Source: Sphingobacterium sp. SGR-19
GTDB taxonomy: Bacteria; Bacteroidota; Bacteroidia; Sphingobacteriales; Sphingobacteriaceae
DNA: 64,000 nt
Assembly: GCF_011043555.1 (NCBI RefSeq)
Contig: NZ_JAAKGS010000001.1
Span: 434,001 to 498,000 of the forward strand
Reading direction: 5' to 3'
Below, piece by piece: positions 8,966 to 17,943 of the stretch. A program made the translations under genes and the position numbers. The notes under the pieces are model-generated. The model searched no databases. It was not told the origin of the DNA and saw only the letters and a list, made by a program, of their open reading frames with translations. The number at the start of each line of letters is the position of its first letter. Position 1 is the stretch's first letter.

Positions 8966-10111
8966 ATGCATTCATTAAAAACATCTATTATGCAAACAAT
9001 CGATTTAAAATTACTAAAAGAACTTACAGCAATTCAAGGTGAACCTTGTATCTCGATTTACATGCCTACCCATCGAGTACACCCGGCAAATGCAACGGAT
9101 CCTATAACTTTTAAAAACCTATATAAAAAGACGTTGCAGTATACCAAAGACAATAAACTTAATCGACATGAAAAATTGATTCAGCCATTGGAAAAACTCA
9201 TAGACGACAAGAATTTTTGGGATCATAATGATGAGGGGCTTGCAATCTTTGTATCGTCACAGGATACACAAATATTACGGTTGCCTCAAAAAGTCCAAGA
9301 AATAACCTGCGTGGCCGATTCATTTTGTGTAAAACCGTTGTTTAAACTATATCATGAGAACCAACCTTATTATCTTTTGGCGTTAGCTTTGGATGACGTT
9401 AAACTTTATAAAGGCGATAAGTACCAGATTGAGGAACTCGATATAAAAGACAAGGTGCCTACTGGCATGAAAGAGGCCCTAGGTGCCGAGCTTACCAACA
9501 ACCATTTACATGGCAACGTCGTCGAGGGGGCCGGACTCCACGGCTACATGGAAAAAAGTCAAGAGGCGGACATCGATATGGATCGATTTTTTAGAAAAAT
9601 CGACCAAGCTATTCTAGAGCATTACCCTATGCCTCCGGATATCCCGCTTTTGCTGGTTACACTACCTGAGCATCAAAATCACTTTATACGTATCAGCAAA
9701 CACAACAACTTTGCGCCTATTCACATAGATATAAATCCCCATTCCCTTACCAAAGCCGCGTTATTAGAAAAAATACAAGAGGGATTTGACGGAATATTGG
9801 AGAAGCGAAAAAAAGAATTGTTAGAACGTTACCAACTAGCACTATCGGAAAACCTGAGTAGTGTAGATATTAACGATGTGGTAAGGGATGTTATCGACGG
9901 CAAGGTAGAAGTGCTTTGTATTGAAAATGGGAAATCTATAGATGGTCATATTGATATGGAGGAACGCGAAATAGTACACCATGATGGACAATATACAGAC
10001 GTAATCAATGAATTGTCATGCTTAGCGTTTAATTACGGAGGCAATGTGATCGTACTTGACAAAGAAGAAATGCCTTCTGAAGCAGGTGCTTTCACCATTA
10101 ACCGATATTAA
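8966..10111 (+). CDS. baeRF-type (bacterial archaeo-eukaryotic release-factor-like) protein
   Basis: The 381-residue protein has the opening GEPCISIYMPTHR and the repeated alpha/beta layout I associate with the 'bacterial archaeo-eukaryotic release factor' families, which are remote relatives of eRF1/Pelota. In that view the N-terminal part is an eRF1 domain 2-like unit, and the C-terminal unit (from about residue 260, ending in GGNVIVLDKEEMP) resembles the L7Ae/eRF1 domain 3 fold. The expected role is ribosome rescue or RNA binding, which is inference. AAAAGGA at 8953-8959 supports the ATG at 8966; an internal ATG at 8990 is possible. It is a single-gene unit with a terminator at 10203-10233. 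Confidence 0.6.
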   Translation: MHSLKTSIMQTIDLKLLKELTAIQGEPCISIYMPTHRVHPANATDPITFKNLYKKTLQYTKDNKLNRHEKLIQPLEKLIDDKNFWDHNDEGLAIFVSSQDTQILRLPQKVQEITCVADSFCVKPLFKLYHENQPYYLLALALDDVKLYKGDKYQIEELDIKDKVPTGMKEALGAELTNNHLHGNVVEGAGLHGYMEKSQEADIDMDRFFRKIDQAILEHYPMPPDIPLLLVTLPEHQNHFIRISKHNNFAPIHIDINPHSLTKAALLEKIQEGFDGILEKRKKELLERYQLALSENLSSVDINDVVRDVIDGKVEVLCIENGKSIDGHIDMEEREIVHHDGQYTDVINELSCLAFNYGGNVIVLDKEEMPSEAGAFTINRY

Positions 10112-10202
10112 GAAACAAAAAAATACTATCAATGCATAAGTTTTGGCACGGTCATTGTAAGTTATTCGATATTCATAATTTAGGTTAATAATTGGTTAGT
10201 TT

Positions 10203-10234
10203 AAAATCCTGGAGCTCCCCGCTTCAGGATTTTT
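10203..10234. terminator. Bidirectional hairpin terminator between the baeRF-type gene and mnmE
   Basis: AAAATCCTG (10203-10211) pairs with CAGGATTTT (10225-10233). The A-tract on one side and the T-tract on the other let it serve both converging genes; the mnmE stop is at 10237. Confidence 0.75.
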
Positions 10235-10236
10235 CA

Positions 10237-11646
10237 TTATTTCCCGATGCAAAACTTACCGAAGATCGTACCCAGTATATCCCGATCCACGTCGATGTCT
10301 CCAGTAATTCCGGAAATATGCCTCAACCCATCGCGCACATGATGAGCTAATAAATCCCCGGACATCTGCATCGCCAATCCCTTCTCTACCTCTTCAAGCG
10401 CATTAAAGGCCAGCTCTAAAGCTTCTACATGGCGGGTGTTGGTAATAATCTGTTGGTCGTCGATCGCCATCTTCCGGATTTTGTCCAACAAAATATTTTT
10501 TAAACCTTCCACGCTATCACTGTCCTTCGCCGATATGGCAACTAGCGAATCACTATAATCGCTAAATAACGTCTTAGTAATGTTTGTATCCATTTCGTTT
10601 GGGTAATATCCTCCCTGTAAGTCAATTTTATTACGAACTAAAATGACAATAAGACCGTCGTAATAAAGTTCCTTCACCTGTGCGATGACTTCATTTGCCG
10701 TGCTGTCTTTATCATCGTATAAATAGAGTAGCACCTTCGCCTGCCGAACTTTCTCTTTAGCTTTGGTCACACCGATGGCTTCAATGGTATCCATCGTTTC
10801 CCGCAAACCCGCTGTGTCGATAAAGCGGAAGGTAATTCCATCCAGATTGATCGACTCTTCGATGGTATCCCGAGTAGTTCCGGCGATATCACTCACAATC
10901 GCACGTTCTTCGTCGAGCAACGTATTAAGCAATGTCGATTTCCCGGCATTAGGTTTTCCTATGATGGCAACGGGAACCCCATGCTTTATTGCATTTCCAT
11001 AAGCAAACGATTGAATAAGTTTGTGGATATGCATCTTAAGTTCTTGAACCAAAGCTTCAAATTGTGCCCTATCAGCAAACTCGACATCCTCTTCCCCAAA
11101 ATCCAGTTCAAGTTCCAAGAGCGCCGTAAAATTGATCAGCTGTTCGCGCATTTGCTGTAGCTTGTTACTGATCCCCCCACGCATCTGGTTCATGGCGATT
11201 TCGTGGGAAGCTTTGTTTTCCGAAGCGATTAGGTCCGCAACAGCCTCTGCCTGTGACAAATCCATACCACCATTTAAAAATGCCCGCAATGTAAACTCTC
11301 CAGCCTGTGCTGCTCTAGCTCCCTTTTTGATAAGTAAGCCTATCAAGCGTTCGATAATGTATTTTGAGTTATGGGTAGAAATTTCGACCACATCTTCCTT
11401 CGTGTAGGAATGTGGTCCTTTAAAAAGGGAAACCAGAACCTCATCAATTATTTCATCTCCGTCCCGTATTGTACCGAAATGGATCGTGTGGGAAGGCTGG
11501 CCTAGAAGGTTTTTTCCTTTAAACACAGCGTTAGTAAGCGCGATTGCTTGCGAACCGGACAAACGAATAACCGCAATTGCCCCATTCACCCCCGGCGATG
11601 TCGCTAAAGCCACAATCGTATCTTGTGAAACTAATCCTGTTGACAT
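10237..11646 (-). CDS. mnmE: tRNA modification GTPase MnmE
   Basis: The 469-residue protein is full length for MnmE (TrmE), which with MnmG installs carboxymethylaminomethyl groups on wobble uridine 34 of certain tRNAs. The N-terminal tetrahydrofolate-binding domain spans about 1-120. The G domain has P-loop GKPNAGKS at 230-237, DTAG at 277-280 and RNKID further on. The protein ends with the diagnostic CIGK (466-469), whose Cys is essential in E. coli. bshB1 lies 18 bases upstream on the same strand, so they are probably co-transcribed. Confidence 0.97.
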   Translation of the reverse strand: MSTGLVSQDTIVALATSPGVNGAIAVIRLSGSQAIALTNAVFKGKNLLGQPSHTIHFGTIRDGDEIIDEVLVSLFKGPHSYTKEDVVEISTHNSKYIIERLIGLLIKKGARAAQAGEFTLRAFLNGGMDLSQAEAVADLIASENKASHEIAMNQMRGGISNKLQQMREQLINFTALLELELDFGEEDVEFADRAQFEALVQELKMHIHKLIQSFAYGNAIKHGVPVAIIGKPNAGKSTLLNTLLDEERAIVSDIAGTTRDTIEESINLDGITFRFIDTAGLRETMDTIEAIGVTKAKEKVRQAKVLLYLYDDKDSTANEVIAQVKELYYDGLIVILVRNKIDLQGGYYPNEMDTNITKTLFSDYSDSLVAISAKDSDSVEGLKNILLDKIRKMAIDDQQIITNTRHVEALELAFNALEEVEKGLAMQMSGDLLAHHVRDGLRHISGITGDIDVDRDILGTIFGKFCIGK

Positions 11647-11664
11647 AAAGCAAAGGTACGGTTT

Positions 11665-12384
11665 TTATAAGAGTTGGAAGATATCCTGTACCCCCAATAA
11701 CTTGCGCGCAGTAAACCCTTCCGCATATTTGACCTGTATATTTCGTCCCAATTCCGCGGCTCTACCTCGTGTAGATTCCATGAAGTCAGGATTTGAAATA
11801 TACGTCTGCGGTTCATCATCATCCAGCGCTGCGTTAAATTGTGTAGTATAGGCCAAAATGGACTGCTCTTTCTTTTCCCAGAAGTCCGTAATATCTAATA
11901 TGATATTGGGCTGGATATATTTATCTTGAATCACTTGCAGCTGAAGTCGCGGACGGAAAGCTTCTTGAGACCGCCCTTCATCCATTGTTTCGACGCGGCG
12001 TAACCCGCTTAGAAAAAGTGCGTCATTTACTAGTTTGCTTGCTCTGCCATGGTCTGGATGACGGTCGTCAAGCGCATTGGTAATCACAATTTCAGGTTGA
12101 TACTTGCGGATTGCACGTACAACTACAAGCTGATTTTCTTCATTATTGGCAAAAAAGCCATCACGTAGACCAAGGTTTTCACGAACGTGCACTCCCAGAA
12201 TATCCGCTGCTCTTGCTGCTTCATTCTTTCGGGTTTCGGCCGTGCCACGTGTCCCCAACTCACCTTGTGTCAAATCGACGACACCTACCTTTTTGCCTTC
12301 CGCAACATATTTCGCAATCGTCCCCCCTGCCCCTAATTCGGCATCATCGGGATGAACGGTCATCACCATTAAATCCAACTTCAT
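11665..12384 (-). CDS. bshB1: Bacillithiol biosynthesis deacetylase BshB1
   Basis: The 239-residue LmbE/PIG-L family protein has the zinc-site motif HPDDAELG (His11, Asp13, Asp14) and the second zinc motif HPDHGRA. The sequence VVDLTQGELGTRGTAETR is typical of the BshB1 subgroup, which deacetylates GlcNAc-malate in bacillithiol synthesis. The other bsh genes are not in this window. A good promoter-like pair lies just upstream at 12404-12434. Confidence 0.92.
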   Translation of the reverse strand: MKLDLMVMTVHPDDAELGAGGTIAKYVAEGKKVGVVDLTQGELGTRGTAETRKNEAARAADILGVHVRENLGLRDGFFANNEENQLVVVRAIRKYQPEIVITNALDDRHPDHGRASKLVNDALFLSGLRRVETMDEGRSQEAFRPRLQLQVIQDKYIQPNIILDITDFWEKKEQSILAYTTQFNAALDDDEPQTYISNPDFMESTRGRAAELGRNIQVKYAEGFTARKLLGVQDIFQLL

Positions 12385-12403
12385 AGTACATTTTTGTTTG
12401 TTT

Positions 12404-12434
12404 CAAAAGTAGATATTTAAGTAAAAAATGGCAA
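12404..12434 (-). promoter_or_regulatory. Bacteroidota-type promoter for bshB1-mnmE
   Basis: Read on the minus strand, the -7 box TACTTTTG (12404-12411) matches TAnnTTTG. A TTG (12432-12434) sits 20 bases upstream, as expected for the -33 element. The leader before the bshB1 ATG would be only about 15 bases. Confidence 0.5.
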
Positions 12435-12462
12435 GTAGAACAAAAAAGAGATCAAGAATACT

Positions 12463-12954
12463 CTAGGCTGTTATCAATTTTTCGATTTTTGCCATCACCC
12501 TTTTTGCTTGGGGGCTTGTAGCGCTATAGAAGTAATCCACTACTTCTCCTTGTTTGTTAATAAGGTATTTGTGAAAATTCCATAAAGGTTTAACGTTTAT
12601 ATGTCCGTTGAGGTTTTTGTCGGACAAAAATCTGAATAACGGATCACAATAATCTCCAACAACATGTATTCGTTTAAATACTGGAAAGGTAACCTGTTGC
12701 TGTATACGACAAAATGTTTCCAGTTGCAAACCTGTCATCGGTTCCTGTCCGCGAAAATCATTGGATGGAAAAGCTAAAACTTCGAATCCCTGATCCTTAT
12801 ATTTCTGATACAATTGCTCCAGCGATTTAAATTGCCTGGTAAAGAAACATTTACTGGCAGTATTTACAATCAAAAGTACTTTACCAGAATAATCTTGCAA
12901 CGATTTCTTTTCTCCGTTAAATTGTAGGCCGTGGAAATCATAAACCGTTTGCAT
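12463..12954 (-). CDS. Glutathione peroxidase family protein (thiol peroxidase)
   Basis: The 163-residue protein has the GPx fold with the tetrad Cys36 (NTASKCFFT), Gln70 (FRGQEP), Trp125 and Asn126 (PLWNF). It is a cysteine, not selenocysteine, enzyme. Bacterial GPx of this kind usually use thioredoxin as reductant. Differences from the usual sequence are FPSN where FPCN is common and KCFFTRQF where KCGFTPQY is common. It is 20 bases downstream of the DUF4294 gene on the same strand. Confidence 0.9.
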   Translation of the reverse strand: MQTVYDFHGLQFNGEKKSLQDYSGKVLLIVNTASKCFFTRQFKSLEQLYQKYKDQGFEVLAFPSNDFRGQEPMTGLQLETFCRIQQQVTFPVFKRIHVVGDYCDPLFRFLSDKNLNGHINVKPLWNFHKYLINKQGEVVDYFYSATSPQAKRVMAKIEKLITA

Positions 12955-12974
12955 AGCTTCCTTTCTATTTAGGT

Positions 12975-13616
12975 CTAATAATTATATAAATTCTTTATCG
13001 GACGTATACGTTCATATCCTCGGATAATATTTTCGATTTCATAGTCTTCTTCAGGGTCGTAAACCGATTTGAGATTGTGGCCGAACACCTTTGCTACAGA
13101 TTGGTAAAAGAAAGCCGAAAGCCCCCCCTTCATCTCCCGTACAAGTTCATAACTGCTATTCCCCGTTTGGCGCTGCACCAATTTAATTAAGATCGCTCCT
13201 TGAGATATGCTCAGATTTTTGATTTCTGTTCTGAATTTCTCCTTAATTTCATCTTCACACGCTCTAATCAAACGCTTTTCTTCTCTCTTGGAGGAAGCAA
13301 GAGCAATTTCACGATCCAATTGTTCATATCGTTTTTGTGCATAAATCGCATAAGGCAATACACGTAGGACATTTCGTTCCAAACGCAAGTAGTTTAATCG
13401 ATCCTCTTCTGTCTTAAACGTGCGTCTAGCTGTAACGACGACATCTTTAATTGGGAACCAAGGCAGTACTTCTCCTGTCTCCAAACGGGTAGTGGTATAA
13501 TACCGCAACGTTTCACCCTCTCCTTCTCCATAATGGGGAACCTGCAAAGCCTGTCCTTTACCCGTATATGGCAACAAGAAAGCTAAAAATAGACCCCATA
13601 CAAAAGACCGCGTCAT
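12975..13616 (-). CDS. DUF4294 domain exported protein
   Basis: The 213-residue protein begins with a signal peptide (hydrophobic 5-19, ending near GKGQA). The rest matches the Bacteroidota DUF4294 family: a beta-rich opening (GEVLPWFPIKDVVVTARR), then long charged helices with the typical LRLERNVLRVLPYAIYA segment. The function is unknown; it is presumably periplasmic. It is the first gene of a pair with the GPx gene and diverges from the RelA/SpoT gene. Confidence 0.85.
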   Translation of the reverse strand: MTRSFVWGLFLAFLLPYTGKGQALQVPHYGEGEGETLRYYTTTRLETGEVLPWFPIKDVVVTARRTFKTEEDRLNYLRLERNVLRVLPYAIYAQKRYEQLDREIALASSKREEKRLIRACEDEIKEKFRTEIKNLSISQGAILIKLVQRQTGNSSYELVREMKGGLSAFFYQSVAKVFGHNLKSVYDPEEDYEIENIIRGYERIRPIKNLYNY

Positions 13617-13762
13617 CTCCTTCTAAAAAATATTAATGTATTTCCAAATATGTAAAAAATTTGCTATATTTATATGTTGTTTTTACCCATTTCCACATAA
13701 GCGAAAAAACAATAATAAAGTTACGAACAAAAAAATATAAAAGCAACTTTTTCAGTGTGTAT

Positions 13763-15970
13763 ATGGAAGAATTTGAGATTGATATTGAGGCAGAAAATAA
13801 GGAGATTAGGAAAAGGTATCGCGCTTTACTTCGAGCTTGCAAACCGACTTTACAGCGGGGCGATAAACAAGAAATCCGAAGAGCATTCGACCTCGCGTTG
13901 GAGAGCCACAAAGATATGCGTCGTAAATCAGGTGAACCATATATATATCATCCTATAGCTGTCGCACAGATAGCAGCAGAAGAGATAGGTTTAGGAACAA
14001 CCTCTATCGTCTGTGCCCTTTTGCACGACGTTGTGGAAGATACGTCTATTACCTTACAGGATATAGAAGCACGGTTCGGAAAAAAGGTAGCGCGCATTAT
14101 CGATGGACTTACTAAAATATCGGGAATCTTTGATCCGAATAGCTCCATGCAAGCGGAAAACTTCCGTAAAATGTTACTTACATTGGCAGACGACGTACGC
14201 GTTATTCTGATCAAACTTGCGGATCGCCTTCATAATATGCGCACCATGGAGTTTATGGCCCGACATAAGCAGTTAAAGATTGCATCGGAAACAAGTTACC
14301 TATACGCTCCCCTCGCACACCGTCTAGGTCTTTACGCTATAAAATCCGAATTGGAAGACCTCTCGATGAAGTATACAGACCCGGATACCTATAAATTTAT
14401 TGCACGAAAGCTAAACGAGAAAAAAGCGGAGCGTGAAAAGTTTGTAGCTGACTTCATCGAGCCCGTTAAAAAAATACTTGAGGAACAAGGTATAAAGGCA
14501 GAAGTATTCGGACGCCCAAAATCGATTTATTCCATTTGGAATAAAATGCGCAAGAAATCGATTCCGTTTGAAGAGGTATATGATCTATTTGCTATCCGAA
14601 TTATCATAGACACGCCCACCGAAAGAGAAAAAACAGAGTGTTGGAAAGTATATTCGATCGTCACGGACTTGTACCGTCCTAATCCGGATCGTCTGCGTGA
14701 TTGGGTTTCTTCGCCCAAAGGGAACGGCTATGAGTCCCTGCATACCACCGTAATGGGCCCCCGAGGCCAATGGGTCGAAGTACAGATTCGTACAAAGCGT
14801 ATGAACGAAATTGCCGAGAAAGGATTTGCCGCACATTGGAAATACAAAGAATCTAACTCTGACAGTGGGTTAGACCAATGGATACAAAAAGTCCGAAACT
14901 TATTGAGTAGCCCGGAGCAAAACGCGATGGATTTCGTGGACGACTTTAAGATGAATTTGTTTTCGGACGAGATATTTATCTTTACACCCAAGGGTACGTT
15001 GGTTCAACTACCCAATGGAGCCACGGCGTTGGATTTTGCCTTTGAAATCCATTCGGATATTGGTGCAACCTGTATCGGCGCTAAGGTTAACCACAAATTA
15101 GTTCCACTCAGCCATCCGTTGCAAAATGGGGATCAGGTCGAAATTATCACCTCCAGTAAGCAGACGCCAAAAGAGGACTGGCTCAATTTTGTTGTTACAG
15201 CAAAAGCAAAATCAAAGATACGTTCTTCATTAAAAGAAGAAAAAAGGCGGGTAGCAGAAGATGGCAAAGAGATTTTAGAACGTAAATTAAAATCTTTAAA
15301 AATCACGTACAACACGGATAATATCAATAAAATTGCCAACTATTTCAAGTATCCTAGTTCACAAGAGCTTTTCTATAATGTCGCTAAGGGCAATATTGAT
15401 ATCAAAAACCTTCGCGAATACGCGGAAAGTGAGAAAACAAATACGCCTGGTCAAAGCCATTTCAGTTCACATGTTTCGGGCTTGGTGGAAAAAATCAACA
15501 AAAAAGAAATTGACACCATTCTTATCGGTGACGATTACCAACAGGTTGATTATACGTTGGCGCCTTGTTGCAATCCGATCCCGGGTGACGACATCTTCGG
15601 TTTCCTAACCGTGAATGATGGCATTAAAATACACCGCACCAGCTGCCCCAATGCATCCAAACTCATGGCGAGCTACGGATATCGGATATTGAAGGCAAAA
15701 TGGGCGTCTTCTCAACCAAACGTAGCTTTCCTTACGGGATTACGCATTGTAGGAATTGACGACGTAGGACTTATAAACAAGATAACCAACGTTATCTCGC
15801 AAGAATATAACGTCAATATCCGTTCGCTTTCCATTACCAGTAATGAGGGAATATTTGAAGGGAACATTATGGTGTTTGTAAATCACATCGAACAATTGGA
15901 AGACCTCATGAAAACCTTGAAGCAAATCAACGGGATAACAGGCATAACGCGCTACGAGGCAGACAACTAG
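13763..15970 (+). CDS. Bifunctional (p)ppGpp synthetase/hydrolase, RelA/SpoT family
   Basis: The protein has 735 residues from the ATG at 13763. The frame stays open upstream to 13661, but those 34 residues look non-coding and are not part of known RelA/SpoT proteins. The N-terminal HD hydrolase domain is intact (His63 and His88-Asp89 in ALLHDVVED), so it can probably degrade (p)ppGpp. The synthetase domain (about 230-350) contains [10 protein letters not shown] and [12 protein letters not shown] (EIFIFTPKG onward), zinc-finger-like (CCNPIPGD) and ACT domains complete the long-RSH layout. The hydrolase residues make a Rel/SpoT role more likely than RelA alone. Confidence 0.96.
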   Translation: MEEFEIDIEAENKEIRKRYRALLRACKPTLQRGDKQEIRRAFDLALESHKDMRRKSGEPYIYHPIAVAQIAAEEIGLGTTSIVCALLHDVVEDTSITLQDIEARFGKKVARIIDGLTKISGIFDPNSSMQAENFRKMLLTLADDVRVILIKLADRLHNMRTMEFMARHKQLKIASETSYLYAPLAHRLGLYAIKSELEDLSMKYTDPDTYKFIARKLNEKKAEREKFVADFIEPVKKILEEQGIKAEVFGRPKSIYSIWNKMRKKSIPFEEVYDLFAIRIIIDTPTEREKTECWKVYSIVTDLYRPNPDRLRDWVSSPKGNGYESLHTTVMGPRGQWVEVQIRTKRMNEIAEKGFAAHWKYKESNSDSGLDQWIQKVRNLLSSPEQNAMDFVDDFKMNLFSDEIFIFTPKGTLVQLPNGATALDFAFEIHSDIGATCIGAKVNHKLVPLSHPLQNGDQVEIITSSKQTPKEDWLNFVVTAKAKSKIRSSLKEEKRRVAEDGKEILERKLKSLKITYNTDNINKIANYFKYPSSQELFYNVAKGNIDIKNLREYAESEKTNTPGQSHFSSHVSGLVEKINKKEIDTILIGDDYQQVDYTLAPCCNPIPGDDIFGFLTVNDGIKIHRTSCPNASKLMASYGYRILKAKWASSQPNVAFLTGLRIVGIDDVGLINKITNVISQEYNVNIRSLSITSNEGIFEGNIMVFVNHIEQLEDLMKTLKQINGITGITRYEADN

Positions 15971-15987
15971 CCTTACACCTGTACTTC

Positions 15988-16008
15988 ACGATTAAACCAT
16001 CGTTTTTT
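15988..16008 (+). terminator. Weak hairpin with T-tract after the RSH gene
   Basis: ACGAT (15988-15992) and ATCGT (15999-16003) form a 5-bp stem followed by T6. It is short, so termination may be partial. Confidence 0.4.
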
Positions 16009-16022
16009 ACAGATGAAATTGG

Positions 16023-16030
16023 TATTTTTG
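16023..16030 (+). promoter_or_regulatory. -7 box upstream of the Fur-family gene
   Basis: TATTTTTG matches TAnnTTTG, 17 bases before the ATG at 16048. A T-rich stretch at 16003-16008 lies at about -33 distance, but no clean TTG is seen. Confidence 0.45.
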
Positions 16031-16047
16031 TAGAAATAACTATTAAT

Positions 16048-16554
16048 ATGAATAAAGGCGAAAACTATCAAACGGTAAAAAAAATCTTCGAAGCTTACTT
16101 AGAAAATAAGAATCTGAGAAAAACGCCTGAGCGCTATGCTATTTTAGAAGAAATTTACTCACGGTCCGACCATTTTGACGTGGAATCATTGTATATCCAT
16201 ATGAAAAATAAAAAATATCGGGTAAGCCGTGCTACCGTATACAATACATTGGAATTGTTAGTATCCTGCGATCTGGTGACCAAACATCAGTTCGGACGTA
16301 ACATGGCTCAGTTTGAAAAATCTTATGGTTTTAAACAACACGACCACGTTATCTGCATTGAATGTAATAAGGTCGTCGAGTTTTGCGATCCGCGCATCAA
16401 TCAAATCCAAAGTTTGATGGGTGATTTATTGAAATTTGACATCAAGCACCATTCTCTTAACCTCTATGGCGTCTGTGAAGATTGTCAAAAGAACAATGCT
16501 GAAAATACCGAAAGTATGCCTAAAAAAGGCAGGAGCCCGGTAATTTCAAATTAA
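16048..16554 (+). CDS. Fur-family transcriptional regulator
   Basis: The 168-residue protein has a winged-helix domain ([14 protein letters not shown] to TVYNTLELL, about 24-72). The C-terminal metal/dimer domain has HDH (98-100) and two structural-zinc Cys pairs, C103-C106 and C143-C146. It could be Fur, PerR or Zur; the residues do not settle it. The last 20 residues after the second Cys pair are polar and unlike the core. It sits between the RSH gene and purA. Confidence 0.9.
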   Translation: MNKGENYQTVKKIFEAYLENKNLRKTPERYAILEEIYSRSDHFDVESLYIHMKNKKYRVSRATVYNTLELLVSCDLVTKHQFGRNMAQFEKSYGFKQHDHVICIECNKVVEFCDPRINQIQSLMGDLLKFDIKHHSLNLYGVCEDCQKNNAENTESMPKKGRSPVISN

Positions 16555-16578
16555 TGTGGTAATCGCCAATTATTGTAT

Positions 16579-16586
16579 TACCTTTG
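16579..16586 (+). promoter_or_regulatory. -7 box upstream of purA
   Basis: TACCTTTG matches TAnnTTTG, 73 bases before the purA ATG. The leader in between contains a small inverted repeat (AGAAAA at 16590-16595 with TTTTCT further on, around GACCGGCTTGTC), possibly a stem. Confidence 0.45.
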
Positions 16587-16659
16587 TTCAGAAAAGACCG
16601 GCTTGTCGTGTTTTTTCTAAACGTATCATTTAAATTTTAATATCGATATTTCAAATATT

Positions 16660-17931
16660 ATGCAAGTTGATGTGCTTTTGGGCCTGCAATGGGGCGATGA
16701 AGGAAAAGGAAAAATCGTGGACGTATTCTGTCCGAAGTATGACTTAATCGCCCGCTTTCAAGGCGGCCCTAACGCTGGACATACATTAGAGTTTGATAAC
16801 AAGAAATTTGTCTTGAATACCATCCCGTCCGGTATTTTTAATGAAGGTACACTTAACCTTATTGGCGGTGGTGTCGTTATCGACCCCATTATCTTGAAAC
16901 GAGAGTTGGATAATCTACGCACGTCGGGATTTGATCCGGTAGGCAAAGGTACGTTGGTTCTTGCACGCAAAGCACATTTAATCCTTCCTACACACCAATT
17001 GTTGGACGCAGCTTCCGAATCCAAAATGGGCGCTGGTAAAATCGGTTCTACTCTTAAAGGAATCGGCCCGACATATATGGACAAAACTGGCCGAAATGGT
17101 TTACGTGTAGGAGATACAACCCTTCCAGATTTTCAAGAACGCTATGAAAAATTAAAAGCCAAGCACTTGGAAATTCTTTCTCACTATGGTGAGATTCCTG
17201 ATTTTTCTGAAAAAGAAGCGGCTTTCATGGAAGCCATTGATTTTATCAAAACGATTCCACACGTCGACGCCGAACATTTGGTCAACAATTATCTAAAAGA
17301 AGGTAAACGGGTACTTGCTGAAGGTGCGCAAGGTACATTACTAGATGTAGATTTCGGTTCTTATCCATTTGTTACCTCATCCAATACGACTACCGCGGGA
17401 GCATGTACGGGACTGGGCATTGCGCCAAATAAAATTGGTGCAGTATATGGCATTTTCAAAGCTTATGCTACCCGTGTCGGTGGCGGACCATTTCCAACGG
17501 AACTGGATGATGAAATTGGCGAGAAATTACGCCAGATAGGACATGAATTTGGTGCAACTACCGGGCGCTCGCGTCGTACCGGATGGATTGATATTCCGGC
17601 ATTGAAATATGCCATTATGCTAAATGGCGTGACTGAATTGATCATGATGAAAGCCGATGTATTGGATACATTTGAGAAAATCAACGTGTGTACACATTAC
17701 AAACACAACGGCGAAACTATCGATTACATGCCCTATGAAATTATCACCAACCAAGCACAACCTGTCTTGGAAGAAATAGAAGGGTGGAATCAAGATATTA
17801 CGGGCATCCGTTCAAAAGACGAGATTCCTACTGCATTGAAAAATTACATCGCTTATTTGGAACAAGCATTGGAAGTACCTATTAAATATCTATCTGTAGG
17901 CCCCGATCGCGTTCAGACTATCGAACTGTAA
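16660..17931 (+). CDS. purA: Adenylosuccinate synthetase
   Basis: The 423-residue enzyme catalyses GTP-dependent joining of IMP and aspartate in AMP synthesis. The N-terminal signature QWGDEGKGK places Asp13 and Lys16 as in E. coli PurA, and GGPNAGHT places catalytic His41. GIGPTYMDK and the Arg-rich TGRSRRTGW loop are also present. The length is standard. It is followed 12 bases later by pabB, suggesting the start of a run purA-pabB-tatD-tcdA. Confidence 0.97.
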   Translation: MQVDVLLGLQWGDEGKGKIVDVFCPKYDLIARFQGGPNAGHTLEFDNKKFVLNTIPSGIFNEGTLNLIGGGVVIDPIILKRELDNLRTSGFDPVGKGTLVLARKAHLILPTHQLLDAASESKMGAGKIGSTLKGIGPTYMDKTGRNGLRVGDTTLPDFQERYEKLKAKHLEILSHYGEIPDFSEKEAAFMEAIDFIKTIPHVDAEHLVNNYLKEGKRVLAEGAQGTLLDVDFGSYPFVTSSNTTTAGACTGLGIAPNKIGAVYGIFKAYATRVGGGPFPTELDDEIGEKLRQIGHEFGATTGRSRRTGWIDIPALKYAIMLNGVTELIMMKADVLDTFEKINVCTHYKHNGETIDYMPYEIITNQAQPVLEEIEGWNQDITGIRSKDEIPTALKNYIAYLEQALEVPIKYLSVGPDRVQTIEL

Positions 17932-17943
17932 TATAACAAACAA

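Noticed and set aside
13661..13762. 34-residue N-terminal extension of the RelA/SpoT protein
   Set aside because: The added residues are AT-driven (Lys/Phe/Tyr-rich), and the family begins at the MEEFEID position; the ATG at 13763 gives a normal length.
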